DNA of 64,000 nucleotides. Origin: JBFLYC01 sp040756735. GTDB taxonomy: Bacteria; Bacillota; DSM-16504; Desulfitibacterales; Desulfitibacteraceae. Numbering within the stretch: the first letter of the stretch is position 1; each line of letters begins with the position of its first letter. The stretch lies in contig JBFLYC010000005.1 in the NCBI GenBank assembly GCA_040756735.1, positions 62,001 through 126,000 of the forward strand, given 5' to 3'. The position numbers and the translations under genes were made by a program. Shown here in pieces: positions 26,209-35,210 of the stretch. The notes beneath the pieces were generated by a model that was given only the letters and a program-made list of their open reading frames with translations, made no database searches and had not been told where the DNA came from.

Positions 26209-27252
26209 ATGAAAATTATTTTTTCGTTTGAACAATTATATAATTTTTCTGTAGAACTTATGGTAAGGGAAGGACTAAAACATGAACAGGGGGAAGTTAT
26301 TGCAGAAAACCTGTTGGAGGCAGAACTGAGGGGCGTTGTTACCCACGGTCTTGTCAGGTTGCCCGTATACATGGAGCGGGCGAGGGAAGGCGGAATAAAC
26401 AAGTTTGCAGATGTGAAGGTCATTGCAGATAATGGGGCTACTATGATCCTAGATGGCAACAATACCTTCGGCCAAATTGTTGGAAAGCTTGCAATGGGCC
26501 ATGCAATAGAAAAAGCCCAAAAGTATGGTATTTCCTTTATTGGTGTTAGAAACAGCAATCATTTTGGCATTGCAGCCTATTACTCTAGTATGGCAATTGA
26601 ACATAGCATGATAGGCTTTTCATGTTCCAACGCTTCCCCTAGGATAGCGCCAAGTGGAGGAGCAAGTAAGCAGCTGGGTAATAACCCTATATCTTTAGCT
26701 TTTCCTGTTCTTGATTCTTTCCCTATAGTAATAGATATGGCTTTAAGTGTTGCTGCTGCAGGAAAAATTCGTATTGCTGCAGCAAATAATGAAAAGATTC
26801 CTCTAGGATGGGCTATAGATAAAGTCGGTAGACCTACAGAAGATGCCATAAGCGCATTAGAGGGGTTTTTACTGCCAATTGGCGGTCATAAAGGTTATGC
26901 TTTAGCCTTTGCAGTTGATTTACTATGTGGTATGTTGACAGGTTCGGCTTTTGGAAAAGAAGTGGGTAAAATAGATGAATTATCCCAGCCGCAGAGGCAG
27001 GGGCATGTTTTTGGGGCCATTCGTATTGAAAATTTTATGTCCATGGACTTATATAAAGACAAGGTAGCCTGCTATATTGATAATATTAAAGGGAGTAAAA
27101 AAGCTGATGGTTCAAATGCTATTTATCTTCCTGGTGAATTAGAGTGGCTTGCTAAACAACGAAATTTAGAACATGGACTAGCTTTACCAGTTGAATTAGT
27201 CAAAAAATTAAATGCTATAGGCGAACACTATGGTTTAAAACTACCAATCTGA
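26209..27252 (+). CDS. Malate/L-lactate dehydrogenase family oxidoreductase (Ldh2/YlbC type)
   Basis: 347 residues of the NAD(P)-dependent Ldh2 family, which oxidises 2-hydroxy acids such as malate, sulfolactate or ureidoglycolate. Seen: GVVTHGLVRLPVYMERAREG (conserved His/Arg), GISFIGVRNSNHFGIAAYY, IGFSCSNASPRIAPSGG, GNNPISLAFP and GGHKGYALAFAVDLLCG. AAAGGAAG lies before the ATG. In the operon it would oxidise a hydroxy acid brought in by TctABC or made by the dehydratase. Confidence 0.88.
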   Translation: MKIIFSFEQLYNFSVELMVREGLKHEQGEVIAENLLEAELRGVVTHGLVRLPVYMERAREGGINKFADVKVIADNGATMILDGNNTFGQIVGKLAMGHAIEKAQKYGISFIGVRNSNHFGIAAYYSSMAIEHSMIGFSCSNASPRIAPSGGASKQLGNNPISLAFPVLDSFPIVIDMALSVAAAGKIRIAAANNEKIPLGWAIDKVGRPTEDAISALEGFLLPIGGHKGYALAFAVDLLCGMLTGSAFGKEVGKIDELSQPQRQGHVFGAIRIENFMSMDLYKDKVACYIDNIKGSKKADGSNAIYLPGELEWLAKQRNLEHGLALPVELVKKLNAIGEHYGLKLPI

Positions 27253-27286
27253 TATAATAATACCAAAAAGTTCAAGGGGAGACATT

Positions 27287-28018
27287 ATGGCAAGTAAACT
27301 GACAAAAGCTGCACCATTGTATTTGCAAGCTTATGAACAACTAAAAATCGATATTATAGAAGGTAAGCTTAGGCCAAATGAAAGGCTTACTGATAAGCAG
27401 TTAGCAGATTGGCTAGGGATAAGCAGGACTCCAGTAAGGGAAGCGGTTAGAATCCTTTGTGCGGAAAAACTATTTGTCAACGAAAATGGGAATATTTCAG
27501 TTTATAAGCCTACTATAAGGGATGTCTGTCAAATATATTTACTTCGTGCTTCTATTGAAAGTCTTGCAACTTCTATTATCGCTATAAAAAATAACAAAGA
27601 AGAAATATTAAATAAACTTTCACCTGCTGTAAATAGAAGTATTCAAGCTGCAAAAGAGGGTGACTTAAAGACTGTTCAAAAGTTAAATACACATTTTCAC
27701 CATAGCCTGGTTCACTATTCAGACTTAGAAGCACTTATAGAAGCTTATTCTCCATTAGAAACCAGGATGAAGATTATACGTTCAATGTCATTAAGCAAGG
27801 ATTTACATAGAAAAATATCTGTGGAAGAGCACCTGGAACTTATTAATGCAATTGCTCAAGGTAACGTAACAGCATGCAAAATCCTGGCTGAGAAGCATAT
27901 CTTAAATGCTGCCAAGAGAGCTATCAAACACTTTGTTGAAATGGAAGGCACTAAAAATGAGAGTATTGTAGAGGAAACATATAAATATATAGATCAATAC
28001 TTGAGTGACGATCATTAG
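27287..28018 (+). CDS. GntR family regulator, FadR (FCD) subfamily
   Basis: 243 residues. The N-terminal winged helix is clear (IIEGKLRPNERLTDKQLADW, LGISRTPVREAVRIL), and the C-terminal helical FCD-type domain has His ligands in LNTHFHHSLVHYS and EEHLELINAI, consistent with metal-assisted binding of a carboxylate effector. It lies inside the operon with the transporter and dehydrogenase and probably senses the same substrate. AGGGGAG precedes the ATG; it ends in TAG. Confidence 0.88.
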   Translation: MASKLTKAAPLYLQAYEQLKIDIIEGKLRPNERLTDKQLADWLGISRTPVREAVRILCAEKLFVNENGNISVYKPTIRDVCQIYLLRASIESLATSIIAIKNNKEEILNKLSPAVNRSIQAAKEGDLKTVQKLNTHFHHSLVHYSDLEALIEAYSPLETRMKIIRSMSLSKDLHRKISVEEHLELINAIAQGNVTACKILAEKHILNAAKRAIKHFVEMEGTKNESIVEETYKYIDQYLSDDH

Positions 28019-28028
28019 AAGGTGAGCT

Positions 28029-28643
28029 ATGGAGATAAAAGATTTAGTTACCCCTTTGCAACGAAATGGCTTTACAGTTTTTTTGGGAAATGACAAAACT
28101 CATGCAAGAGAGATACTTTTAAATGAAATTAAAGGTAATTCAGACGTAGGTATTGGTGGTTCGATTACTATTAAGGAATTAGACATAATTCCAGGGTTAT
28201 TGAAAAAAGGAACTGTAATCCACAGTCATTTTGATAGAGAGTTAACCCCTAAAGAACTTGAAAATATATATAAGGCCCAGCAGCAAAGTGATTATTTTTT
28301 AGCCAGTTGTAATGCTATTACGCAAAATGGTCATTTACTATATATTGATGGTAGCGGAAATAGAATAAGTGCAATAATATATGGTCCAACTAATGTGATT
28401 ATTGTTGTTGGAAAAAATAAAATAGTGTTTGATTATAATGAGGGAATAAAGAGGGCTAAAGATTATTGCGCCCCTAGGTTATATGCATATAAAAATTCCA
28501 TAGCGCCTTGTGCTAAAGTTGGAAAGTGTATAGAATGTAAGGGTCCAGAGAAACAATGTAGGGTAATCTGCATACTTGAGGGCAAACCAAGAGCCCGTAA
28601 AGATTTTAAGATCATTCTGGTCAATGAAGATTTAGGTATATAG
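28029..28643 (+). CDS. LUD-domain protein (lactate utilization LutC/YkgG-like)
   Basis: 204 residues of the LUD (DUF162) fold: DVGIGGSITIKELDIIP, SHFDRELTPKELE, DYFLASCNAITQNGHLLYID, and GPTNVIIVVGKNKIV. The C-terminal CAPRLYAYKNSIAPCAKVGK then CIECKGPEKQCR gives a cluster of cysteines that could hold a metal or Fe-S centre. Stand-alone LUD proteins accompany hydroxy-acid oxidation, but their function is poorly defined. GAAGGTGAG precedes the ATG, 10 bases after the GntR gene. It ends in TAG. Confidence 0.85.
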   Translation: MEIKDLVTPLQRNGFTVFLGNDKTHAREILLNEIKGNSDVGIGGSITIKELDIIPGLLKKGTVIHSHFDRELTPKELENIYKAQQQSDYFLASCNAITQNGHLLYIDGSGNRISAIIYGPTNVIIVVGKNKIVFDYNEGIKRAKDYCAPRLYAYKNSIAPCAKVGKCIECKGPEKQCRVICILEGKPRARKDFKIILVNEDLGI

Positions 28644-28684
28644 AAAAATATAACGTATAAATAACGTACAGCTTCTTGGTGTAT

Positions 28685-28726
28685 AACCTAGCGTCCTAAG
28701 TGGACGCTAGGTTTCTTGTTTTTTCA
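28685..28726 (+). terminator. Terminator of the dehydratase-transporter operon
   Basis: AACCTAGCGTCC pairs with GGACGCTAGGTT around a five-base loop, followed by a T-rich tail on the plus strand. The stop codon and last codons of the convergent typA gene lie within the loop and right arm. No T-run exists on the minus side. Confidence 0.9.
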
Positions 28727-30522
28727 TGCCTTTCCCGGTCAGCCTTTTTTAGATATTTCTTCCGCAATCTGAAGGATTTTGGCGTCACTTCCAAATACTC
28801 ATCATCACTTAAATAAGTCAGCGCTTGCTCTAGGGTAAGACGTTTTGGCGCTTTTAGTTTAACGGTTTCTTCCTTGGTTGAGCTGCGGATATTGGTTAAG
28901 GCTTTTTCTTTGCAAACATTTACTGAAATGTCTTGTTCCCTGCTGTTTTCACCTACAATCATGCCTTCATATACCTGTGTGCCAGGTTCAATGAATAGCG
29001 TGCCTCTGTCCTCCGCTGCCTGGTGTCCATAGGTGGTTGTTACTCCTGTTTGAAAAGCAATAAGAACACCATTTCTTCTACCTGTAATCTCGCCGCAAAA
29101 TGCCTTATAGGTATCAAAGCTGCAGTTCATGGTGCCGTAACCATGAGTATCAGTAAGGAACTCTGTACGGAAACCAATAAGACCCCTTGTGGGAATGGAA
29201 TATTCCAAGTGTACCTGCCCTTTTTTATTAGCCATATTCAGTAAGCTGCCTTTACGAGAGCCTAGTTTCTCCATAACAGCGCCAACAAAATCTTCGGTTA
29301 CTTCAATGATCAGGTGTTCAAAGGGTTCATAGGTTTTACCATTTATCTGCCGTTGGATTACCTGCGGTTTGGAAACCTGAAACTCTATTCCTTCCCGGCG
29401 CATTGTTTCTATTAAAATAGCCAGGTGCAGTTCGCCTCTGCCGGAGACCAAGAATATATCAGGGCTGGATGTTTCTTCTACTCGTAAAGAAACATCTGTT
29501 TCGGTTTCTTTCTTCAAGCGCGCACCCAGCTTCCGTGAAGTCACAGGTTCTCCCTCGCGGCCGGCAAAGGGTGAGTTGTTGACAATAAAATTCATTTGCA
29601 GGGTTGGCTCATCAATCTTCAATAAAGGTAATGCTTCAAGGTGATCTACACTGCAGATTGTATCCCCTACGTTTATTTTATCTAATCCTGCTACGGCTAT
29701 GATATCTCCTGTAATCCCTTCAGAAATTTCTACTCGTTTCAATCCATCAAAGGAATAAAGCTTAGTGATTCGGTAGGTTTCGGTTTTTTCATTGCCCTTG
29801 ATTACTTCCACGGTGGTTCCAGTGCTGATGTGGCCTCGTGTTACCTGGCCAATGGCTATACGCCCAAGGTAATCACTATAATCAAGAAGCGTTACCTGCA
29901 TTTGCAGCGGGTCTTCCATATTGCCCTTGGGGAAGGGTATCTGTTCTATGATTGTGTGAAAAAGGGGTTCTAAATTAAAACCTTCAACTGCAGGGTCCAT
30001 GCTTGCTGTCCCCTTAACCGCCGATACATAGACAACTGGAAAGTCAAGCTGTTCCTCATTAGCGCCTAAATCAATGAATAAATCCAAAGTCTCATCTACA
30101 ACCTCCAATGGTCTTGCATTTTCCCTGTCCATTTTATTTATTACAACTATTGGCACCAAGTTTTGTTCCAGCGCCTTGCGCAGCACAAACCTGGTTTGGG
30201 GCATACAACCTTCAAAGGCATCAATTACCAAAAGTACCCCTTCAACCATTTTCATGATCCGTTCTACCTCGCCACCAAAGTCAGCATGCCCAGGAGTGTC
30301 CACAATATTAATTTTGTACTCCCCATACTTAATGGAAGTATTTTTTGCTAAAATTGTAATGCCCTTTTCACGTTCGAGGTCATTAGAATCCAGAACTCTG
30401 TCTAAGACTTGCTCCTTAGATCCGAAAGCTCCTGATTGACTGAGCATTTTATCAACCAAAGTAGTTTTACCGTGATCAACGTGTGCTATTATAGCTATGT
30501 TCCGAATATTGTTTGGTTCCAT
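28696..30522 (-). CDS. typA: Ribosome-associated translational GTPase TypA/BipA
   Basis: 608 residues, full length. G1 AHVDHGKTTLVDKML, G2 region REKGITILAKNTS, G3 DTPGHADFGGE, G4 NKMD, then EF-Tu-like domain II, EF-G-like domains III and V and the TypA-specific C-terminus (GLIGFRTEFLTDTHGYGTMN and FLTDT motif). It acts on 50S assembly and stress or low-temperature growth. Start ATG at 30522 behind AGGAGGCAG. It is monocistronic and ends in TAG inside the terminator of the convergent operon. Confidence 0.95.
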   Translation of the reverse strand: MEPNNIRNIAIIAHVDHGKTTLVDKMLSQSGAFGSKEQVLDRVLDSNDLEREKGITILAKNTSIKYGEYKINIVDTPGHADFGGEVERIMKMVEGVLLVIDAFEGCMPQTRFVLRKALEQNLVPIVVINKMDRENARPLEVVDETLDLFIDLGANEEQLDFPVVYVSAVKGTASMDPAVEGFNLEPLFHTIIEQIPFPKGNMEDPLQMQVTLLDYSDYLGRIAIGQVTRGHISTGTTVEVIKGNEKTETYRITKLYSFDGLKRVEISEGITGDIIAVAGLDKINVGDTICSVDHLEALPLLKIDEPTLQMNFIVNNSPFAGREGEPVTSRKLGARLKKETETDVSLRVEETSSPDIFLVSGRGELHLAILIETMRREGIEFQVSKPQVIQRQINGKTYEPFEHLIIEVTEDFVGAVMEKLGSRKGSLLNMANKKGQVHLEYSIPTRGLIGFRTEFLTDTHGYGTMNCSFDTYKAFCGEITGRRNGVLIAFQTGVTTTYGHQAAEDRGTLFIEPGTQVYEGMIVGENSREQDISVNVCKEKALTNIRSSTKEETVKLKAPKRLTLEQALTYLSDDEYLEVTPKSFRLRKKYLKKADRERHEKTRNLAST

Positions 30523-30640
30523 TTGTACTGCCTCCTAAAAAATCCATACTAGGTATTGTAGTATTTTAAAGAGAAAAAGGCAAGCAGCATTATATTTTTT
30601 ATAAGAATGAATAGGAAGAGCATTAAGCCATGACACAATT

Positions 30641-30698
30641 AAAAAGAAACACTATACACCCCATATGTTTCTGTCGTTAACCAGGGTTATAGTGTTTT
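30641..30698 (-). terminator. Terminator downstream of the Xre gene
   Basis: AAACACTATA with ACCC and its complement form a long stem; read on the minus strand the stem is followed by CTTTTT. It lies just after the stop of the minus-strand Xre gene. Confidence 0.7.
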
Positions 30699-30711
30699 GC
30701 CAGAGGTTTAT

Positions 30712-31050
30712 TTAAAATTTATTTACCTTATGAATCCTAAAATATGCTGTGGCTACTTCGTTAAGAAATTTTACCGGGCCTGCTCCTTTATTTGATAAGA
30801 GTGCAATTAGTTTTTTCAATTCTTGATCCGCTGCTCCTTCAACTGAAGTTAGCAAAATGGCAGGTTCTACTTTAAAAACGCCGGCTATTTTTACAAGTAA
30901 ATCTAAAGAAGGACTTTTTTTTCCGCGTTCCATGTAACCTATGTATGAACCGCTGACGTTAACCATTTCCGCCAGCCCTTCTTGTGTAATTCCTCTAGTT
31001 TGCCTGAAAATTTTAATATTTTGACCTATCACTTTTTGAATATTTGACAC
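30712..31050 (-). CDS. Xre family helix-turn-helix regulator
   Basis: 112 residues. Residues about 8-60 are a Cro/C1-type HTH (IGQNIKIFRQTRGITQEGLA, MVNVSGSYIGYMERGKKSPS). The tail is helical. GTG 31050 is chosen because AAAGGGGGTGA lies just upstream; a longer reading to 31083 would swallow that site. It could be a sporulation or biofilm switch of the SinR kind, but that is a guess. It is transcribed away from the c-di-GMP riboswitch. Confidence 0.82.
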   Translation of the reverse strand: MSNIQKVIGQNIKIFRQTRGITQEGLAEMVNVSGSYIGYMERGKKSPSLDLLVKIAGVFKVEPAILLTSVEGAADQELKKLIALLSNKGAGPVKFLNEVATAYFRIHKVNKF

Positions 31051-31245
31051 CTTATCACCCCCTTTAACCCATTGTAAATGCAAATTTAACGAAATATTAC
31101 AAACTATATGTCCAATTGTGTGTTGCCAGAAGAAACTAGTAGTGCTAAAATGAAAACGAGTTTATTTGACATTATTCGAAATTTTTCTTTGAACCATTGA
31201 TTCGATAAAATTTAAATTTTAATAAGAGCTCATTCGCTCTGTAAA

Positions 31246-31385
31246 AGGCAAAACGCTCGAAAGGGTGTGACGCAAAGCCATGGATCTAAAGCAGAGACCC
31301 TGATATGATTGCCAGGCTACCGGAGAAGATAGATTTTGGCCCTTAATCGGTGAACGTTTCACATATCTCCGGTGAGGGTCTTTTA
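31246..31385 (+). promoter_or_regulatory. Cyclic di-GMP-I (GEMM) riboswitch with terminator expression platform
   Basis: The aptamer is recognisable from GGCAAA, the GAAA tetraloop in CTCGAAAGGG, the conserved ACGCAAAGCC, then CTAAA and the 3' part GCCAGGCTACCG. ACCGGAGA at the aptamer's 3' edge pairs with TCTCCGGT (31366-31373), and AGACCCT (about 31295-31301) pairs with AGGGTCT (31375-31381) just before TTTT, so aptamer folding and termination compete. It lies in the leader of an HD-GYP gene. Established: GEMM-I binds c-di-GMP. Inferred: ON or OFF sense. Confidence 0.9.
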
Positions 31386-31422
31386 TATATTATTCTCATC
31401 ATTTTAATTGCGGGGGCTTTTT

Positions 31423-32550
31423 ATGGAAGTAGATTCTGTAAATTCTCGGATGAACAGGGGTAATAACTTAAATGCAATTGCTAAATATTTTGATGCAGCA
31501 ACAAGACTCTCCCAGTTGACTTTTACGTCTACTTCTTTAGAAAGTCTGCTGGAAAAATTTGTTGAATTGCTCATGGACTTATTGCAGCTTAAAAAAGTTG
31601 GAGTAATGTTTTTTGATCCAGTAATGGAAGAAATGACCATGAAAATGTCCGTGGGGTTTCAGGATTCTGACAGCGAAAAGTACTGTCTAAAATCCAGCAA
31701 AAGAATAATTGAATGCCTGCTTTCGCATAAGGAACCACATTTATACAACAGTAAGTCTATGTCATTACACCATCTTAAACAGTCTCTCAATGAGCCTTAT
31801 GATGCGCTTTATATACCGCTGCTGGTTGGGCATGAAGTTCGTGGAGTAATTATTCTCGTAAAGCCTGAACAGCCGCATCCATTCACTAATGATGAAATAA
31901 AAATAGCTTCTACACTCACGGGATACGTTGCCCTGGCTATGGAAAACATTCGATTAAGTGATGAGCTTACCGGCCTTAACCTCAATTTCCTAAATAGCCT
32001 AGCAGGAGCCATCGATGCCAGGGATAACTATACCCGCATGCATTCCATGCGAGTAACCAGGTATTCAATAATGACTGGAGTGTACATGAAGTTGCCGCAG
32101 GATAATCTTGAACTTTTACGCAGAGGCGCATTACTGCATGACATCGGGAAGATTGGTATTAGGGACGATATCCTTTTAAAAAAGGGAAAATTAACGCTGG
32201 AAGAGCGAGATTTGGTTCGAAAACATCCGGAAATTGGGGCTAGAATACTTGGACCCGATGGACCCTTTCGGTTGGTTGTACCGCTTATACTCCATCATCA
32301 TGAACGCTATGATGGTAGGGGGTATCCACATGGGTTAAAGGGTGTGGATATTCCAACTGGGGCACGGATCATTGCAGTAGCAGACGCTTTTGAGGCCATG
32401 ACATCCTACCGCCCGTACCGTAGAGCATATACCAGAGATAAAGCTGTAAAGGAATTACAGTTGCATGCAGGAACTCAGTTTGACCCCGATGTAGTAGCTG
32501 CATTCATGAGTATTCTAAAGGAAGACCTGAGTGAAAGAGACCTATTTTAA
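31423..32550 (+). CDS. GAF/HD-GYP domain protein, probable c-di-GMP phosphodiesterase
   Basis: 375 residues. Residues about 20-175 are a GAF sensor-type domain (VGVMFFDPVMEEMTMKMSVG, YIPLLVGHEVRGVIILVKP). Residues about 185-370 are HD-GYP: His239-Asp240 in LLHDIGKIGIRDDIL, HHHERYDGRGYPHGL with the GYP motif, and IIAVADAFEAMTS. HD-GYP enzymes hydrolyse c-di-GMP. ATG 31423 follows a GGGGG site. The gene sits behind the c-di-GMP riboswitch, so its own substrate controls its expression. The fapA-like gene follows 78 bases on. Confidence 0.92.
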   Translation: MEVDSVNSRMNRGNNLNAIAKYFDAATRLSQLTFTSTSLESLLEKFVELLMDLLQLKKVGVMFFDPVMEEMTMKMSVGFQDSDSEKYCLKSSKRIIECLLSHKEPHLYNSKSMSLHHLKQSLNEPYDALYIPLLVGHEVRGVIILVKPEQPHPFTNDEIKIASTLTGYVALAMENIRLSDELTGLNLNFLNSLAGAIDARDNYTRMHSMRVTRYSIMTGVYMKLPQDNLELLRRGALLHDIGKIGIRDDILLKKGKLTLEERDLVRKHPEIGARILGPDGPFRLVVPLILHHHERYDGRGYPHGLKGVDIPTGARIIAVADAFEAMTSYRPYRRAYTRDKAVKELQLHAGTQFDPDVVAAFMSILKEDLSERDLF

Positions 32551-32628
32551 AAACGTGTTAGCTGTAAAGTATATACTAATCTGTGAGTGGAGCATCAGGT
32601 ATGGTATTAGTACGGGAGGTTAGTTCAT

Positions 32629-34617
32629 ATGGAAGCCATGGAAATGATTATCCAGGGTAGAACTGTAAAAAGCGCAATCAAAATTGCTCGTGAAATTTTT
32701 AAGGTGAAGGAAAGCCAACTCCAAGTAGAAGTTCTAGATAAGGGCAAAAGGGGTTTTTTTGGGCTTTTTGGACGTCCGGCAACTATTCGAGTAACGGTAC
32801 AGCAGGGGCAAAGAAAAATGTCCCGAGCCGCGAGCAGCGAGGTGGACCGGGAGGGGACGGCCGAGGTAAAAGAAGGTACCCTCAGAATTTATCCTCCAAG
32901 TGGTAAAGGACAGGCAGCGGTGGTAATCCCCACCCCAGGTATCATTTTGCGTGTAAATGGGGTGGTGGTACACAGTTCTCGGCCAATTGGGGCAACTGAA
33001 GAAGTTGAAGTAGAGTGTTTAAAAGAAGTTTCTCCGGCAGGAGTTGAGGTAACAGTATCAAGTGATGGTTTCCACGCCAGAGTAAAGGTAATGCCCCAGA
33101 TTACTATACGTTACGAGTTGATGGACCAGACTGCACAAAATGTACTCCAACTGCTTACTAGGCGGCATGAAGAAAGGGCCAAAATTATTACGGTTTCCGA
33201 GGTAGAGGCAGCTTTACGTTCAAAAGGTGTAATTTATGGTTTAGATTATGGAGAAATGCTAATGGCTGTGGAAGCAGCGGACGGTGTTCCACGGGTTGTG
33301 GCCAGGGGAGATCCTGTACGGGAAGGCCGGGATGGATTTGTTGAATATTTATTTAACAGGGAACCGGTGCAGATAACCTATAGAGAAGAAGAAAAGATTA
33401 ATTATTGGGAACGCTTTGTCTTTCCCACTGTTAAGGAAGGAGAGGAATTGGCTTTAGTACACCCGTCTATACCTGGAGTAGCTGGAAGAAAGGTAACGGG
33501 GGAACTTGTAAAGCCACGTCCTGTTAAGGAAGCTTCACTGCGGGTTAAAGATGGGGTTATTATCAGTGATTGTGGACAAAAAGCTATCGCAGCAATTGCG
33601 GGTAGGCCGGTTTTGGCGGGATATTTGAATCCGTACCTGAAAATCGTTCGATTAATGGTACATCCTGGTGATGTTGACCTCAAAAGCGGTAACCTGGCTT
33701 TTTGGGGTGATTTGTTGATTCTAGGTAACATTACTGAGGGCATGAGGGTATCCGCCCACGGAGATATTACTGTAATGGGAAATGCAGCAGGCGCTGAGAT
33801 TCAGGCTGGCGGTAGCGTGGTGTGCAGGGGAAGCTTCATTAAATGCCGGGTGCGGGCGGGTGGTCTGAAGTCATTTTATAACTGCCTGGCTCCCTTGCTG
33901 CATGATCTGGGTAAAATTTTGGTTGGTATAATTCAGGAAATTACCAGAATCCAGCAGCATCCTGCTTACCACGATAAACTTAAAAGCGGTGATATCAATA
34001 GGATCGCCAAGCTTCTCATTGAGAGAAAAAAGAACGAGTTAAGTGTGGTTGTAGGTAAATACGGTGCCGCACTTGAACAGGCAGATCTGCCTCTTCCGCG
34101 GCCAATACGTGAGTTAGCCCAAAGTATCAAGTATATGACTAAAGGCCCATTTATATGGGAGGAGGCTATTCCTGACAAATTGGAAGAGATGCTTAAGAAG
34201 AAAGAAGACATTGATTACATCCTGGATACACTGCAGGACCAACCAGGCGATATCCTATGTTCATATGCCCAAAACAGTCTTTTGGATGCTAGCGGTAACA
34301 TTATCATAACAGATGAGGGATGTTTTAACTCAACCCTCACAGCAGGAAAACAGGTTAGAGTCAATGGGGTTTTTAGAGGTGGGGAGGTGTATGCCTTAGA
34401 GAATGTGTTCATTGATGAAGCCGGCTCTCCCGGGTTATTGGCTGGAAAAGTTATGATTAAAGTGGCAGAAGAAGCTGCCGTTCGTATTCGTAAAGTCTAT
34501 ATGGAAACAAGCATTCAAGTAGGCAACCGTTCCTGCTATTTTGATGAGGAATGTGAACGCATAATTGTATATTTGGGATCAAATGGTGCCCTTAAGATCA
34601 AAGCTTACGGTGACTAA
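32629..34617 (+). CDS. FapA family protein (DUF342) with N-terminal Jag-N domain
   Basis: 662 residues. Residues about 5-55 are a Jag-N domain (VKSAIKIAREIFKVKESQLQ, KGKRGFFGLFGRPA), shared with the RNA-binding Jag/KhpB proteins. The main part is DUF342/FapA: LVHPSIPGVAGRKVTGELV, VHPGDVDLKSGNLAFWGDLL, IQAGGSVVCRGSF, and a repetitive beta-helix-like C-terminus (GNIIITDEGCFNSTLTAGK). FapA proteins are linked to cell-surface and flagellar assembly but lack a firm biochemical role. GGGAGG precedes the ATG. It probably shares the riboswitch-controlled transcript. Confidence 0.85.
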   Translation: MEAMEMIIQGRTVKSAIKIAREIFKVKESQLQVEVLDKGKRGFFGLFGRPATIRVTVQQGQRKMSRAASSEVDREGTAEVKEGTLRIYPPSGKGQAAVVIPTPGIILRVNGVVVHSSRPIGATEEVEVECLKEVSPAGVEVTVSSDGFHARVKVMPQITIRYELMDQTAQNVLQLLTRRHEERAKIITVSEVEAALRSKGVIYGLDYGEMLMAVEAADGVPRVVARGDPVREGRDGFVEYLFNREPVQITYREEEKINYWERFVFPTVKEGEELALVHPSIPGVAGRKVTGELVKPRPVKEASLRVKDGVIISDCGQKAIAAIAGRPVLAGYLNPYLKIVRLMVHPGDVDLKSGNLAFWGDLLILGNITEGMRVSAHGDITVMGNAAGAEIQAGGSVVCRGSFIKCRVRAGGLKSFYNCLAPLLHDLGKILVGIIQEITRIQQHPAYHDKLKSGDINRIAKLLIERKKNELSVVVGKYGAALEQADLPLPRPIRELAQSIKYMTKGPFIWEEAIPDKLEEMLKKKEDIDYILDTLQDQPGDILCSYAQNSLLDASGNIIITDEGCFNSTLTAGKQVRVNGVFRGGEVYALENVFIDEAGSPGLLAGKVMIKVAEEAAVRIRKVYMETSIQVGNRSCYFDEECERIIVYLGSNGALKIKAYGD

Positions 34618-35141
34618 TCCATGATAAACCTTTCTAGTTTGCTTTTCCTTTTTCCCCACGGCTTAATTATTGAAATGATTAATAGTAAAATAAGCAAAAC
34701 TACAGCGCTTACAAATCCAATCAAAAGCATGTCACGGTTATAAAGATAGACAGGATTTTGTAGAAAACCCGCATCATTAGCAGAGAGATATTTGGCATCG
34801 TCAAGCCAAAAGCGCATGAAATTACCTCCAAATAGTATAATTGCAATATTTCCTGTCAGCTTAATGATAATCCAATAATACTTAGTTAGTCCCCAATTGG
34901 TTTTTAGCGATAGCCAAACTCCAGTAATCAATGTACCTGCAGCTCCTGGAATAACCAGGAACCAATCGAAATACTTTGAAAAAAGATGCGCAGGATAGAT
35001 TAAATTTGCATCTGCAGTCACCACTGTAAAGGCGGTTAGTATGATAGCTCTCAGCCCTCCACCTAACCAGGCACTAATAAAGAAAAGATGAAAGATCAGG
35101 AGCCAGTTTTTTTGTTTTATACTTAGCTTTTTGGACATCAT
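34614..35141 (-). CDS. Integral membrane protein, DUF2269-like
   Basis: About 175 residues with four to five transmembrane segments (LLIFHLFFISAWLGGGL, WFLVIPGAAGTLITGVWL, IIIKLTGNIAIILFG, LLIGFVSAVVLLILLLII) and a basic C-terminus. The N-terminal His and the GAAGTLITGVWLS region resemble small DUF2269-type membrane proteins, of unknown function. ATG 35141 has AAGGAG at good spacing; ATG 35147 is too close to it. It overlaps the fapA end by 4 bases on the opposite strand. Confidence 0.7.
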   Translation of the reverse strand: MMSKKLSIKQKNWLLIFHLFFISAWLGGGLRAIILTAFTVVTADANLIYPAHLFSKYFDWFLVIPGAAGTLITGVWLSLKTNWGLTKYYWIIIKLTGNIAIILFGGNFMRFWLDDAKYLSANDAGFLQNPVYLYNRDMLLIGFVSAVVLLILLLIISIIKPWGKRKSKLERFIMD

Positions 35142-35210
35142 ATTCATTCTCCTTTTGTCGATATTAACATATAAAATGATGCTAACTTATCATCACTTGC
35201 AGGTTTTACT

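Noticed and set aside
24836..26558. Long antisense frames opposite tctA and the dehydrogenase
   Set aside because: Shadows of well-supported membrane-protein and enzyme genes; no ribosome sites or recognisable domains.
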